A stretch of DNA of 38,868 nucleotides. Origin: Planctomycetota bacterium (lineage in GTDB: Bacteria > Planctomycetota > Planctomycetia > Gemmatales > Gemmataceae). Position 1 is the stretch's first letter; each line of letters starts with the position of its first letter. The notes beneath the pieces were generated by a model. The model did not search any database, was not told the DNA's origin, and was given only the letters and a program-made list of their open reading frames with translations. This document shows, piece by piece, positions 8,379-17,662 of this stretch. Both the position numbers and the translations under genes were made by a program. The stretch covers positions 1-38,868 of the forward strand of contig JACPPF010000139.1 in assembly GCA_016191165.1 (NCBI GenBank). Reading direction: 5' to 3'.

Positions 8379-9536
8379 TCACTCAACCACAATCAAATCG
8401 CGGCGGAAGCGTGAAAGCAACTCCGCCCCGTCCGCCGTGACCAGCACATTGTCAATGATTCTGGCGCCAAGTCGCTCGGCGCCGAGAAACACGGGCGGCT
8501 CAACCGTCATCACCATGCCAGCCTGGAGCGTATAGGTACTTCCACCGAACATGTGAATCGGCTCGCCCCAGGTGGGGGGAAAGCCAGGCGCCAGGCCGTA
8601 GCCGGTCGTGTGCACGCGCCCGTGATCGAAGCCCGCCTTCTGGATCACGCGCCTGGCCGCCTCGTGCGGAACCACGGCAGGCACGCCAGCGCGAATCTGG
8701 CCGATACACGCATCCGCGGCAGCGCGAACCACGGCGTAAAGCTCGCGCATCCTCGGCGTCGGCGTCCCGAGGCTGAACTGCCGGCCGATCGTCGCGGTAT
8801 ACCGTTGATACGTCGCGCCGTATTCGACGCTGCCAAAATCGCCGCGTTGCAAGCGGCGGTCCGTCGGCGCTCCGTGGCAAAAACCGGAACGCTCGCCCGA
8901 GACCAGATTGATGGGACTCGCCGCCAGGCCGCTGCCGGAGGTCAGAAGGGCATGGTACACCTTTCCGGCCAATGCCAGTTCGCTTGTGCCTTCCCCCAGC
9001 GATGCGGCAAAGGCGGTCATGGCCACGTCGGCGATGCGGCTTGCTTCGCGGATGCAGGCAAGTTCAGCCGCTGATTTCACCAGGGTGAGGTCGTGGATCA
9101 AATTCGTCGGCTCCGCAACGAGCGCGGCGCCGAGCATCCGCTGGATGCGCACATAATGGTGGGGATGTAAATAATAAGCAGGCACTTCCATGCCGATGCG
9201 GGATCGCTGCAGGTCAAGGGAACGCGCCAGCCGCTCAAACACGTCGATGGGATCTTCAGGCTCGGGGCCTCCGAAGGTCCAGAGTTGATCGACCAGCGCA
9301 TCGTCCTGGAATTCGTTGCGCTCTCCCTCGCGGGTCAGAACGGTGATTGGCCCGGGCCTGGCGGAGATCAGCAGGCACTGGAACTCTTGATAGCTTTTCG
9401 CGTCCGACCCGGTCAACCAGCGGATGGAGACCGGATGGAACACCAGCAGCCAATCCAGGCCCGCCTGACCGATGGCATCGCGCGTTCGCGCCCGGCGCGC
9501 GGCGAACTCTTCCGCGGAAAAATCGTGCTTCGACAT
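8379..9536 (-). CDS. Creatinase/ectoine-hydrolase-like M24 family protein
   Basis: A 385-residue protein with an N-terminal creatinase-type domain (about 1-150) and a C-terminal pita-bread M24 domain. ATG 9536 has GGAG 6 bases upstream. True M24 aminopeptidases use Asp, Asp, His, Glu, Glu to bind two metals. Here the first Asp pair is replaced: the segment near 235-255 reads SVEYGATYQRYTATIGR. The His region reads TTGYGLAPGFPPTWGE near 310. The GYG..PPxWGE pattern recalls creatinase and ectoine hydrolase (DoeA), which act without the dinuclear centre. I therefore favour a metal-independent C-N hydrolase over an Xaa-Pro peptidase. It is divergent from an MFS transporter that may import its substrate. 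Confidence 0.82.
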   Translation of the reverse strand: MSKHDFSAEEFAARRARTRDAIGQAGLDWLLVFHPVSIRWLTGSDAKSYQEFQCLLISARPGPITVLTREGERNEFQDDALVDQLWTFGGPEPEDPIDVFERLARSLDLQRSRIGMEVPAYYLHPHHYVRIQRMLGAALVAEPTNLIHDLTLVKSAAELACIREASRIADVAMTAFAASLGEGTSELALAGKVYHALLTSGSGLAASPINLVSGERSGFCHGAPTDRRLQRGDFGSVEYGATYQRYTATIGRQFSLGTPTPRMRELYAVVRAAADACIGQIRAGVPAVVPHEAARRVIQKAGFDHGRVHTTGYGLAPGFPPTWGEPIHMFGGSTYTLQAGMVMTVEPPVFLGAERLGARIIDNVLVTADGAELLSRFRRDLIVVE

Positions 9537-9683
9537 GGCGGTCTCCGCTTCGGTGGACGGTCGCAACTGGGACGCCTGTTGAATACCCTATCGTTATCCC
9601 ACCGCCGGAAAAGGACCTCCCGACCGGCCGCGGTTACCCGGATGTCCTTCCGTTACGGCAACTTCCCTCAATCGGTAGTCCCC

Positions 9684-10994
9684 ATGTCGCATTCGCAACA
9701 CGAGCCGAGACCCAGCCGCGCGAGCTGGTTGATTGTCATGATGTTGATGGGCTTCACCTTCCTGGGGCATTTCAATCGAGTCAGCATTTCGGTCGCGGGC
9801 AACGAGCGCTTCATCGGCCCGGATGGCATGAGCAAGGAGCAGATGGGCCTGGTGTACTCGGCGTTTTTGCTGATCTACACAAGCCTCATGCTGCCCGGCG
9901 GCTGGGTGGTTGATCGCATGGGGCCGAGGCTGGCGTTGACGGGCATGGGTCTGGGGATGGGGTTTTGCGTGGCCCTGACCGGCGCGCTTGGCTGGCTGGG
10001 GTTGCCGATCGTTTCCTTGTGGCTGCCGCTCCTGGCGATTCGAGGTCTTGCGGGCGCGGTGAGTGTTCCGCTGCACCCCGGGGCGGCGCGGAGCGTGTCG
10101 CTCTGGGTGCCGCTGCCAGGCCGCGCGACGGCCAACGGCCTGGTGACCGCGGGCGCCCTCGTTGGCATCGCGGTAACCTATCCGGGCTTCGGCTTGCTCA
10201 TGGATTGGCTCGACTGGCCTTTGGCCTTCGTCGTCTCCGGCGCCACGATGATGGTGTTTGCCCTGATTTGGTCCGGCCTCGCCAGCGATGATGCCGCCGG
10301 CAACTCCCGGGCAAATGCGGCACAAAGGATTTCCGCCCAGGCAAGCGAAAATCAAGAGCCGCGAATGACGACGATCCTCGGCGATTTGCTCGGCATGATG
10401 CGCAACGGGAACCTCTTGCTGGTGACGCTCAGCTATGCGGCCCTCAGTTATTTTCAGTATTTGTTCTTCTACTGGATCGGGCACTATTTCGAGAAGGTCC
10501 TTGAACTGCCCGTGACGGAAAGCCGGCAGGCGGCCTTCACCGTCACCCTGGCGATGGCGTTTGGCATGGCGGGCGGCGGATATGGCTCGGACTGGTTGTG
10601 CCACAAATTCGGCCGGCGCTGGGGGTGTCGCGGCATGGCGCTCACGGGCATGGGCTTGAGTGCCGTGCTTGCCTGGCTGGGGGTATCAGTCCAGGATCCA
10701 AATCAGGTCGTCGCGCTGTTTTCGCTGGCCCTGGCTTCGCTGGGTCTGTGCGAGGGAATCTTTTGGACCACGGCGCCGCTGCTCGAAAAACACAATGCCG
10801 GGCTGGCCTGTGCCTTCTTGAACACGGTCGGCAACGGCGGGGGACTCCTGGCCCCGGTATTCACGCCGTGGATCGGTGAAAACTACGGCTGGCCTGCCGC
10901 GATTGCCGTGGCGTGTCTCGTTTGCGGGCTGGGCGCATTCCTCTGGCTGGTGATAAACGCCGACTCGGTGAATGACTCCCCAATACGGCAATGA
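9684..10994 (+). CDS. MFS transporter
   Basis: A 436-residue major facilitator superfamily permease with about twelve hydrophobic segments and a central hydrophilic loop (near 205-235). Motif A-type sequence follows TM2 (GGWVVDRMGPRLA), and a related signature sits in the second half (GGGYGSDWLCHKFGRR). Architecture resembles the anion:cation symporter branch, which carries sugar acids and organic anions, but specificity cannot be read from sequence. ATG 9684 starts a product with a short polar N-terminus before TM1; in-frame starts further upstream would run into the divergent M24 gene. It shares a 147-base divergent intergenic region with that gene. Confidence 0.85.
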   Translation: MSHSQHEPRPSRASWLIVMMLMGFTFLGHFNRVSISVAGNERFIGPDGMSKEQMGLVYSAFLLIYTSLMLPGGWVVDRMGPRLALTGMGLGMGFCVALTGALGWLGLPIVSLWLPLLAIRGLAGAVSVPLHPGAARSVSLWVPLPGRATANGLVTAGALVGIAVTYPGFGLLMDWLDWPLAFVVSGATMMVFALIWSGLASDDAAGNSRANAAQRISAQASENQEPRMTTILGDLLGMMRNGNLLLVTLSYAALSYFQYLFFYWIGHYFEKVLELPVTESRQAAFTVTLAMAFGMAGGGYGSDWLCHKFGRRWGCRGMALTGMGLSAVLAWLGVSVQDPNQVVALFSLALASLGLCEGIFWTTAPLLEKHNAGLACAFLNTVGNGGGLLAPVFTPWIGENYGWPAAIAVACLVCGLGAFLWLVINADSVNDSPIRQ

Positions 10995-11033
10995 CATTAC
11001 TTGACTTTCGCATGACGCCCGAGCGACTAGGCC

Positions 11034-11162
11034 CAATTCCGTTCGTCAAGGGGAGCGATACCAGCCCCACGCGCAAGCATGGGGAGGTTGGGCAGCGTTC
11101 AAAAAAACCCCCAGCTTGCGCTGGGGGCTAGTCAAGTGCTCCTGGATCGACGAACGGAATTG
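11034..11162. repeat. 129-bp element with 14-bp terminal inverted repeats
   Basis: Termini 11034-11047 (CAATTCCGTTCGTC) and 11149-11162 are perfect inverted copies. The interior has further GC-rich stem-loops, including the hairpin ending in seven A/T listed at 11101-11128. It sits between the convergent MFS and secreted-protein genes, 4 bases from the latter's stop codon. The size and structure fit a miniature inverted-repeat element that has been recruited as a terminator; no target-site duplication was established. Confidence 0.6.
11101..11128 (-). terminator. Rho-independent terminator of the 11167-11754 gene
   Basis: Read on the minus strand, CCCCCAGC and GCTGGGGG form an 8-bp GC stem around a four-base GCAA loop, followed directly by seven T residues (complement of 11101-11107). 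It lies about 40 bases past the stop codon of the minus-strand gene, a textbook intrinsic terminator placement. Confidence 0.85.
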
Positions 11163-11166
11163 CGCC

Positions 11167-11754
11167 TTAGCGCGTGGTCACGACCGCGCCGTCTCGGTCG
11201 AGCTCGATGCGCACGAAGCGCCGGAAGCCGTAATTGAACTCGATCGAATCGCGCGTCACGTGAACGCGGCGCGGCGTGCCTTCCGGCAACGTGAACCGCA
11301 CGGTGGTCGGTTGCTTCGTCGCCGGATTGAATAGCGTCACTTCATAGCTGCCCGCCTTGGCCTGAAAGGTCTTTGAGAATTCCTGGAGCGTCGGCACGTT
11401 CGCGCCCTGAATTGGCGGCGGGCCGTTATTCTCCTTGACCTGAGGCAATGGCAACGGCTGCGGCGGTGCGAACTGGTTGGCCGGAGGCATCGGCGCCGGC
11501 TGGTTCACGATGATCGGCCGCGGGGCCGGAACCAGAATCGGGCCATATAGCGGATCGTATACCTGGTACGGCGGCGCATACACGGGGCTGTCACCGGGCA
11601 CAAACAACCTCACAAACGGCGCGCGAACGGCGACACCATTCCCCACCGCCACTCGAACAAACGGCGCCCGCACAAACACTTGCGCGTGGACGGTGCTCGC
11701 GATGACAAGCCAACCAGACAACAGGGCCATGCCAAGAATCAGATTGCGTTTCAT
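11167..11754 (-). CDS. Secreted proline-rich protein of unknown function
   Basis: A 195-residue protein with a clear signal peptide (MKRNLILGMALLSGWLVIAS, cleavage near HAQ at 23-25) and an AAGGAG site 7 bases before the ATG. The mature N-terminus repeats an APFVR[VL] unit twice, then a proline-rich stretch at about 60-110 (PAPRPIIVNQPAPMPPANQ). A small globular C-terminus carries RFTLPEGTPRRVHV and ends in ELDRDGAVVTTR. I do not recognise a named family. The layout suggests an extracellular or periplasmic protein with a flexible linker. It is monocistronic with its own terminator. Confidence 0.75.
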   Translation of the reverse strand: MKRNLILGMALLSGWLVIASTVHAQVFVRAPFVRVAVGNGVAVRAPFVRLFVPGDSPVYAPPYQVYDPLYGPILVPAPRPIIVNQPAPMPPANQFAPPQPLPLPQVKENNGPPPIQGANVPTLQEFSKTFQAKAGSYEVTLFNPATKQPTTVRFTLPEGTPRRVHVTRDSIEFNYGFRRFVRIELDRDGAVVTTR

Positions 11755-11917
11755 GGTGCTTCTCCTTGAAATGTCGGCGATCGATTACCAATTCATATTA
11801 ACATCAAACGGGATGCCGGGGTTGCCCAATCTCGAAAATGGGGCAAGTTTAGGGGAATCTCCCACGCCATAATCAGGGGACCGCCGGTCCAAATCCAAGA
11901 GCGTCCAAAGAAATGAC

Positions 11918-11966
11918 GTAGGTCAGGCTTTCCAGCCTGACCGTCAGGCTAGAAAGCCTGACCTAC
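11918..11966. repeat. Inverted repeat with 24-bp arms
   Basis: Arms 11918-11941 (GTAGGTCAGGCTTTCCAGCC and on) and 11943-11966 pair with a single mismatch around a one-base spacer. Just beyond it, 12009-12027 forms a second small palindrome (GACGTCCCGGCGGGACGTC). They lie between the divergent 5' end of the 11167-11754 gene and the 3' end of the A2M-like gene. Typical dispersed palindrome; could terminate or stabilise the long upstream transcript. Confidence 0.85.
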
Positions 11967-12044
11967 TTTCATTGTTTTAGGCACTCTAAGACGTGAACAA
12001 AGGAACAAGACGTCCCGGCGGGACGTCAGGCTTAAAATGCTGTC

Positions 12045-15000
12045 CTATTCGGCCGGGTCGATGCGCAACATCAGCGGTTCGATCCAGTGCTTGCGTTCGG
12101 CATCGGCGGCCAAGTAGGCCCTGCCAGCGGGCCCGCGAAAGAAACCGGGTATACGACAGCGCAGGTCCAGGTCGATTCGCACCTTCGCGCCGGGCGCCAG
12201 GTCAGTCCAGTGAAGCACCAGTTCTCGGCCACGCATTTCCCAGGCGGCGAACGTCTTGAGTTGCGCCGCCCCATTCGGTAGCGCCAACCCGGCAGGCAAA
12301 CCGAGGATCGCAATGGTTTTGCCCTGGCCCTTGCCTGAAACGTTCTCGATGGTCGCCGAAAGCTTGACCATCTCTCCTTCGCGTGCCGTCTTGCGGTCGA
12401 GTGTGGCCGTGAGTTTGATTGGCGGATTCGGATCGTTCGCAGGTTTTTGTACGCGGTAGGACCAGGTCAACAGGTAGGGCATGGAGTTGTTGCCGGTCAT
12501 CTCGAGTTGAATGACGTTCTTCCCTGGCCGAAGTTTTTCGCGCGCTGGCAGCGTGAGCGTCAGCGTATCGAGGAAGCGCGGCGTGAAGCTCAGGCGATCT
12601 TCGGAGTCGAGGGTTTTGCCCTGGTCATCCTCGATTTCACCTTGGCCTGGATTGTCGCGCGGTACGAATAGCCTCGCCATTCCTGGCTGTAAATCACGCG
12701 GGGAATGTTTTTGGTGCCAAATCAGCGCTTGCAACGCTAACACGGTCGCCTGCGGGCCGCCGAACGTGCCGGCGCCGCGGCGCTGTTGAGTGAGCCAGGA
12801 GATGGCGCCGTGGACGTTCTGCCGGAACTCGACGTCGCGCCCGGATTTCAACCAGCCCAGCAACGCGAGGGCGGTCGTCTCAATATCAAGGTCGCGGCCC
12901 CGCGAACCGGTGATGCCTACGCTGGCGCCGGTGATGGCGCCGTTTTCTTTTTGCTGCCCGGCCAGCATCTGCAAGAACGGGATCGCGTCTGCCTTCTGAT
13001 TTGCATTGAGATGGCTCAGACCGACGAGGGCGAGAAAATACGGATCCTTTTGCGTTTTCGCGTGATGGCGCAGGCCGGTCAGGTCGACATCGGCGCCGGC
13101 CTTGACGCCGTTTTCGGTCAGCGCCCAGAGGATGTAGGCATTCGTGATGTGGGCCGGCGGCTGGCCGAAGCGTTTCTTGCTGTCAGCCTTGCCCTCGAAG
13201 CCGCCCGGGCGAAGGGGATTTTCCAGGAGGAACCGCTCCGAACGTTTCAGCAACTCGACCTGGACGGGATCGACGGCTGCCAGGCGGCGGAATTGCCAAA
13301 ATCCGTAGGCGGTCGCCGCCGCTTGCGGCCGGGCATGGTGGTTGAACCACGCGAACCCGCCTTTTGATTTGACGTCCTTTGCGTCGGAGCACTCGAAGGT
13401 TGCCAAGCGTCGCAAGCTCGTTTGCATCCCGGAGCGAGCGTTTTTTTCAAGGGGCGGGTTCGCGACCTTGGCATCCTTGAGGTAATCCAGAATCATCCCG
13501 TTGAGATAGTTACGCGCGGCCGCCTGTTCGAGACCACCGGTTGGCTCCTGCTGGAGGCCTTGCAGGGCGCCGGTCAGTTCGGCCAGTGGGGTTGGATAGA
13601 AATGCGCCTGCACCTTTAGTGTGCCTGGGTCCCATTTCTCCGGCAGCGGAATCGTATGTACCATCGGCTCCCTGCCAATCAAACCGCTGATCGAGTTGAC
13701 GACCGGGATGCCGTCGGGCACGACCACAAAGCGGCGTTCGACGGTGTCGCGGTAGCCGTTCATCTTGCTGCGGAGGCGCAGCACGGCCTCGCCTTCCTGC
13801 ACGGTCGGCTCGGTGTGAAACAATTCACGGATCGGCTCATTGCCCGGCAGGCCAAGGTCGCGCTGCACCGGTTCGGATATCTTCAACCCCTGGGCGCTGG
13901 CCGAGAGGGCGGCGATGATCCGATTCGGCGTATCGTTGCGCACCATGACCGGAATAATCACGCGATCCTGCGCGGAAATCTCCGTCGGCGTCACCGGTTC
14001 CACGCGGAACGGCAAGCGCGACACCAGCTCGATCGAATCGGCGCCCAGTCGGCCATCAAACGTATGGCTCAGGACCAGGACCTGAAACGCCGTGACGGAA
14101 TCGGAGAGATCGAAGCGAACCTCGGCCTTGCCATTGGGCATGACCAGGACGGGATGCCAGTAGATCGTCGAGGCATGGTCGGTGCGCTGCCCGTCGCCCT
14201 GGTCCTTGCGGCGATGCGCGTATTCACGCACGATGCAGGCGCCATCCACCGTCGGCATCCGCACTCGCCGTCCCAGGGCCTTGAGCAGGAGCGCCTGGTA
14301 GTTGCCCTCGCGGCGCAGACGGCGATCCTCTTGCTCGGCAGGCTCGACCTGGCCGGGCAATAAACCGTTGGCGTGCGCGTTGGCGTTGATGACTTCCAGA
14401 TTCGGCGCCGCATGCAATTCGATCCCGCCCGGGGCTCGATCACGCGATTGCTCGGGGTGGTCGCGAGGTTCGATTTCCGGACGCGAAATCGGCTCCCCGC
14501 CGCGCGGGCCGTTTTGCCCGGGCATGGCGTTGACCTGAGGGAACAGCGCGTCATTCACCTTGGGTTGATCCTTTTGGCTCATCGAATCGTGACCCATGAA
14601 GGCAATCGTCCCGACCAGACTGCCCAGGAACAGGAAAACAAGAAGCCCGCCCCCGGCAAGCAGCCAGCGGCGCGGGTGGCCTTCCCCCTCGGACAGACGG
14701 CGCAAGCCCATGCTGACGAGGGCGAAGCCCAGAAAGAGCACTGTGAGAATGGCGCCACCCAGCCCGAACTGCATGAAAAAATGCCGAAGTTCCCGCAGGC
14801 GCTGTTCCGCGGCCTGAATCCTGTCTTGCTCCCGCCGAACCTGCGCCTGGTCCGCTGCGATTCGCTGGGGCAATTCGCCCGCGTTCATTTGCACCGACTC
14901 GGTCGTTGCGAGTTTCTTTTGCAACTCGATCGCGGTTTTAACGAATTGCTGGTCGATCTTCTCGATCGCCTGCGGATCGGCGTCCAAAATCTGGGCGCCA

Positions 15001-17573
15001 GGGTTGATTGAGTTGGACAGGAAGACGGGCGCTTTCTGTTGCCTTTCCCGTTGCTGATCTTGTAAGAACTTCTGCGGATCCTGTTCCGCGAAGCGGCGCC
15101 AGCCCTGGCAGCCCAGGAGCAGGTCGAGCGCTGCAGCGGCGCGTGGGTGTTTGCCGAGGAAGAAATCGGCGTTTTCGAGATCCTCCGGGTCGCGCACCTC
15201 CGTCGTCAACAGGAAATGCGTCGGCAGGCCGCGCGCTGTTTTCTCGCTGGCCAGCTTGAGCAGCCCGGCATCCACGACCGCGACCAGGGCCACGGTCGGC
15301 GTCAGCATGTGCTTCTCATTGCGCGCCTCAAGGGCCAGTCGCACCGGGTCGCCCGGTTGATAGGTTGCTCGATCCGGCGTGATGGCGACGCTCACGTCGG
15401 CGGTGCGCTGGCGGTAAATCAGGCGCTCCGCCAGCGGACGAAGATGGCTTGTCCCGGGACCGAGCTTCTCGAACACGGTGATGCGATAGACCCCGCCCAC
15501 GCCCAGCGCTGGCCTGAGCGTGATCGAAACCGATTGGTTGGCCGTCACCGACACCTCTTGGTGATCAAGCATCCGACCCCGGCAATATGCGCCGACCATC
15601 AAGGCCCGATTTCGCCCCGCATTCTTGATCACGACATCGATGTCTTTCTGGGGCACCCCTTTCGGAACGGACAAAACAACGCCTTGATCCTTGGTGTCGG
15701 GCAGCGCGTAAACTCGCTCGATCCCGATTGGAGAGTCAACGACAAGGCGGTAACGCTTGGCCGGCGCCGGCGTGAACGAAAAGACGCCCATGCCCTGGTT
15801 CATGCCAGGTTCGGCAACGTCCGACACCGTTTGTACCCGAACAACGAGTTGCTCGTTTTCATCAACAATTCGGCCGACAAGCTCCGCAGGCTTGCCCGCG
15901 GGCGTGCGAACCTGGAAGTAAACGCGATTGACAGCGCCAGCGACCAGATCGCCGCCTTCCGGGAAGAATTCGACGCCCAGGTCGCGCACCACCAGGGGAA
16001 TCTCGCGGACCAGGGACTCGCGCGCGCCACCATCGTCCGCCTCCAGGGCGACCTTGCCTAAACCGGTGTGGAGTTGAACGGGGACGGAAAATTCAAAAGC
16101 AGCCCGACCCAGGGCGTCTGCCTCAACGGATTGTTTGAAGGTTTCGTCGCCGTCAATCACGACGCGGGCGTTCACGCGCAACGTCTTGCCTTTCTTGGGC
16201 TGGGCGCCTGCCACCGGCGTGAAACGAACCTGCATCTTGATTTGATCGCCCGCTCCGTAGGTTGGGCGATGGAACGTCACTTCTTTGTGGAAGCGGGGCT
16301 GCTGCCAGCGACGGACCTGAAAGACGCGTTTTTCTTCCGTGAACCGCTCGTTCACCTCGCTGACGAAAAGCGTGTAGGAGCCTGTCGGCAGATTCGTCGG
16401 CAGCGCGAACTCGCCGACCCCCAGTCCGTGCAACTCCTGGCCCCCGGGGCCGCGCAATGGTTGCTGGTTCGGGCCCAGGATGAGCCGGCTGGCGACTTCC
16501 TTGCGGAAGATCTCATCACCGCGCGGGTTGACAACGCGGTAGAGTAAGTGGAATTTCTGATTCGCCGGCTTGAGGCTGAAACGTTCGAGCGTCAACGAAC
16601 GGAAACGGACCGTGTCACCGGGCCGATACAGGGGACGATCGGTGGTCAGGTGCGTCACATATTCCGGGAACACGATGGGCAGGTTGTCGCTCAGCCGCAC
16701 CATCTTGCCGTCGGCGGTTTCTGTCTGGATTTCGATTCTGAGATCATCGCCGGGCTTGATCGGCAGGACTGGCAAGTCGAGCGCGGCGCGGTTGTTGGCC
16801 TGGAATTTGAGCGCCTGCTGATAGAGGACGGCCCGGGTTTTGGTGTTGATGACACGCGCCTGGGAAACGGAGGGGCCGAAGCCCCGCCCACCGGGGACGT
16901 CCGCTTTTGGGATGCCAGGCGCCGGCGCCGCGAAATTGGACACGACGCTGCGTTCCACCTCGTATTTGTGTGGAGCGCCGGCCTGCGCGATCCGAGGACC
17001 ATACAGATTGAAGCCGACCCGGGCCTGCTTGTCCTCGAGCGCCTTGCGCGTCTTCGTTTCTTCCTTCTTCCAGTCGCGGAACAGCTTGTCGATCTCCTCC
17101 TGAATGGCGCGGATTTCTTGTTGCGACTGTGCCTTTTTCTGTTCGAGTTGTTGTTGGGTCTGGTTGAGCGTCTCCTTGGCCTTGGCCAGCTGTTGCTCCC
17201 GGGCGGCCAGGACGGCGGTGTGCGTGCGCCAAAGGCTCCAGCCAATGCCGGTGCCGATGGTGAACGTCAAAAACAAAACAGCCGCGGCCGCGGACCAGCG
17301 ATTGATGAGCGACCAGCGGCGCGGCGGGCGATGCATGAGAACGGTCGGCGCGGTCGATGCCGGCGTGGCGGCTGCCGGGGCTTTGAACACGACGGCGACG
17401 CCGGGCGCTTTCACCGCTTCCGCGAGCATGCCCTGCTGATTCTGGGCGGTGGCAAGCGCGTCGCGGCATTCGGCGCAGCCTTCCAGGTGCGCCGCCGTCT
17501 CCGCTCGCTCGGGGGGATCGAGCAAGTCGTAAAGGTAAGACAACAGTTCCTGCTGGCACGATTCACATTGCAT
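12045..17573 (-). CDS. Membrane anti-sigma factor fused to an A2M-like ectodomain
   Basis: An 1842-residue fusion. Residues 1-40 form an anti-sigma zinc finger (C3, C6, then HLEGCAEC giving H29, C33, C36), expected to bind the adjacent ECF sigma factor in the cytoplasm. TM1 is near 93-114, followed by a coiled coil at about 120-185. An MG2-type domain starts near 304 (TTDRPLYRPGDTVRF), with further macroglobulin domains. A TM hairpin lies near 933-955 and 966-990, joined by a basic loop (RRLSEGEGHPRR). The A2M domain is near 1131-1210 (TIYWHPVLVMPNGKAEV) and an alpha-alpha thioester-type domain follows. The canonical thioester GCLEQ/GCGEQ is GGLEQ near 1346, so the reactive Cys is absent. ATG 17573 has GGAG 9 bases upstream; a GTG at 17666 overlapping the sigma stop is the alternative. 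Confidence 0.88.
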   Translation of the reverse strand: MQCESCQQELLSYLYDLLDPPERAETAAHLEGCAECRDALATAQNQQGMLAEAVKAPGVAVVFKAPAAATPASTAPTVLMHRPPRRWSLINRWSAAAAVLFLTFTIGTGIGWSLWRTHTAVLAAREQQLAKAKETLNQTQQQLEQKKAQSQQEIRAIQEEIDKLFRDWKKEETKTRKALEDKQARVGFNLYGPRIAQAGAPHKYEVERSVVSNFAAPAPGIPKADVPGGRGFGPSVSQARVINTKTRAVLYQQALKFQANNRAALDLPVLPIKPGDDLRIEIQTETADGKMVRLSDNLPIVFPEYVTHLTTDRPLYRPGDTVRFRSLTLERFSLKPANQKFHLLYRVVNPRGDEIFRKEVASRLILGPNQQPLRGPGGQELHGLGVGEFALPTNLPTGSYTLFVSEVNERFTEEKRVFQVRRWQQPRFHKEVTFHRPTYGAGDQIKMQVRFTPVAGAQPKKGKTLRVNARVVIDGDETFKQSVEADALGRAAFEFSVPVQLHTGLGKVALEADDGGARESLVREIPLVVRDLGVEFFPEGGDLVAGAVNRVYFQVRTPAGKPAELVGRIVDENEQLVVRVQTVSDVAEPGMNQGMGVFSFTPAPAKRYRLVVDSPIGIERVYALPDTKDQGVVLSVPKGVPQKDIDVVIKNAGRNRALMVGAYCRGRMLDHQEVSVTANQSVSITLRPALGVGGVYRITVFEKLGPGTSHLRPLAERLIYRQRTADVSVAITPDRATYQPGDPVRLALEARNEKHMLTPTVALVAVVDAGLLKLASEKTARGLPTHFLLTTEVRDPEDLENADFFLGKHPRAAAALDLLLGCQGWRRFAEQDPQKFLQDQQRERQQKAPVFLSNSINPGAQILDADPQAIEKIDQQFVKTAIELQKKLATTESVQMNAGELPQRIAADQAQVRREQDRIQAAEQRLRELRHFFMQFGLGGAILTVLFLGFALVSMGLRRLSEGEGHPRRWLLAGGGLLVFLFLGSLVGTIAFMGHDSMSQKDQPKVNDALFPQVNAMPGQNGPRGGEPISRPEIEPRDHPEQSRDRAPGGIELHAAPNLEVINANAHANGLLPGQVEPAEQEDRRLRREGNYQALLLKALGRRVRMPTVDGACIVREYAHRRKDQGDGQRTDHASTIYWHPVLVMPNGKAEVRFDLSDSVTAFQVLVLSHTFDGRLGADSIELVSRLPFRVEPVTPTEISAQDRVIIPVMVRNDTPNRIIAALSASAQGLKISEPVQRDLGLPGNEPIRELFHTEPTVQEGEAVLRLRSKMNGYRDTVERRFVVVPDGIPVVNSISGLIGREPMVHTIPLPEKWDPGTLKVQAHFYPTPLAELTGALQGLQQEPTGGLEQAAARNYLNGMILDYLKDAKVANPPLEKNARSGMQTSLRRLATFECSDAKDVKSKGGFAWFNHHARPQAAATAYGFWQFRRLAAVDPVQVELLKRSERFLLENPLRPGGFEGKADSKKRFGQPPAHITNAYILWALTENGVKAGADVDLTGLRHHAKTQKDPYFLALVGLSHLNANQKADAIPFLQMLAGQQKENGAITGASVGITGSRGRDLDIETTALALLGWLKSGRDVEFRQNVHGAISWLTQQRRGAGTFGGPQATVLALQALIWHQKHSPRDLQPGMARLFVPRDNPGQGEIEDDQGKTLDSEDRLSFTPRFLDTLTLTLPAREKLRPGKNVIQLEMTGNNSMPYLLTWSYRVQKPANDPNPPIKLTATLDRKTAREGEMVKLSATIENVSGKGQGKTIAILGLPAGLALPNGAAQLKTFAAWEMRGRELVLHWTDLAPGAKVRIDLDLRCRIPGFFRGPAGRAYLAADAERKHWIEPLMLRIDPAE

Positions 17574-17662
17574 GTGGGCCGACTCCTTCAATCCATCAAG
17601 CCGCTCGGGGCTTTTCGTTCGCCTGGCGCCGCGCGAACGCCCTACCGCAAACGGCGCGACGG

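Noticed and set aside
6934-8382. Long minus-strand open frame (482 codons) opposite DUF1501 B
   Set aside because: It mirrors the conserved DUF1501 gene, has no ribosome site or recognisable domain, and arises from high-GC codon bias; similar antisense frames occur opposite other genes.
9285-9683. MFS transporter start at 9285
   Set aside because: It would add 133 residues antisense to the M24 gene, with no transporter-like sequence.
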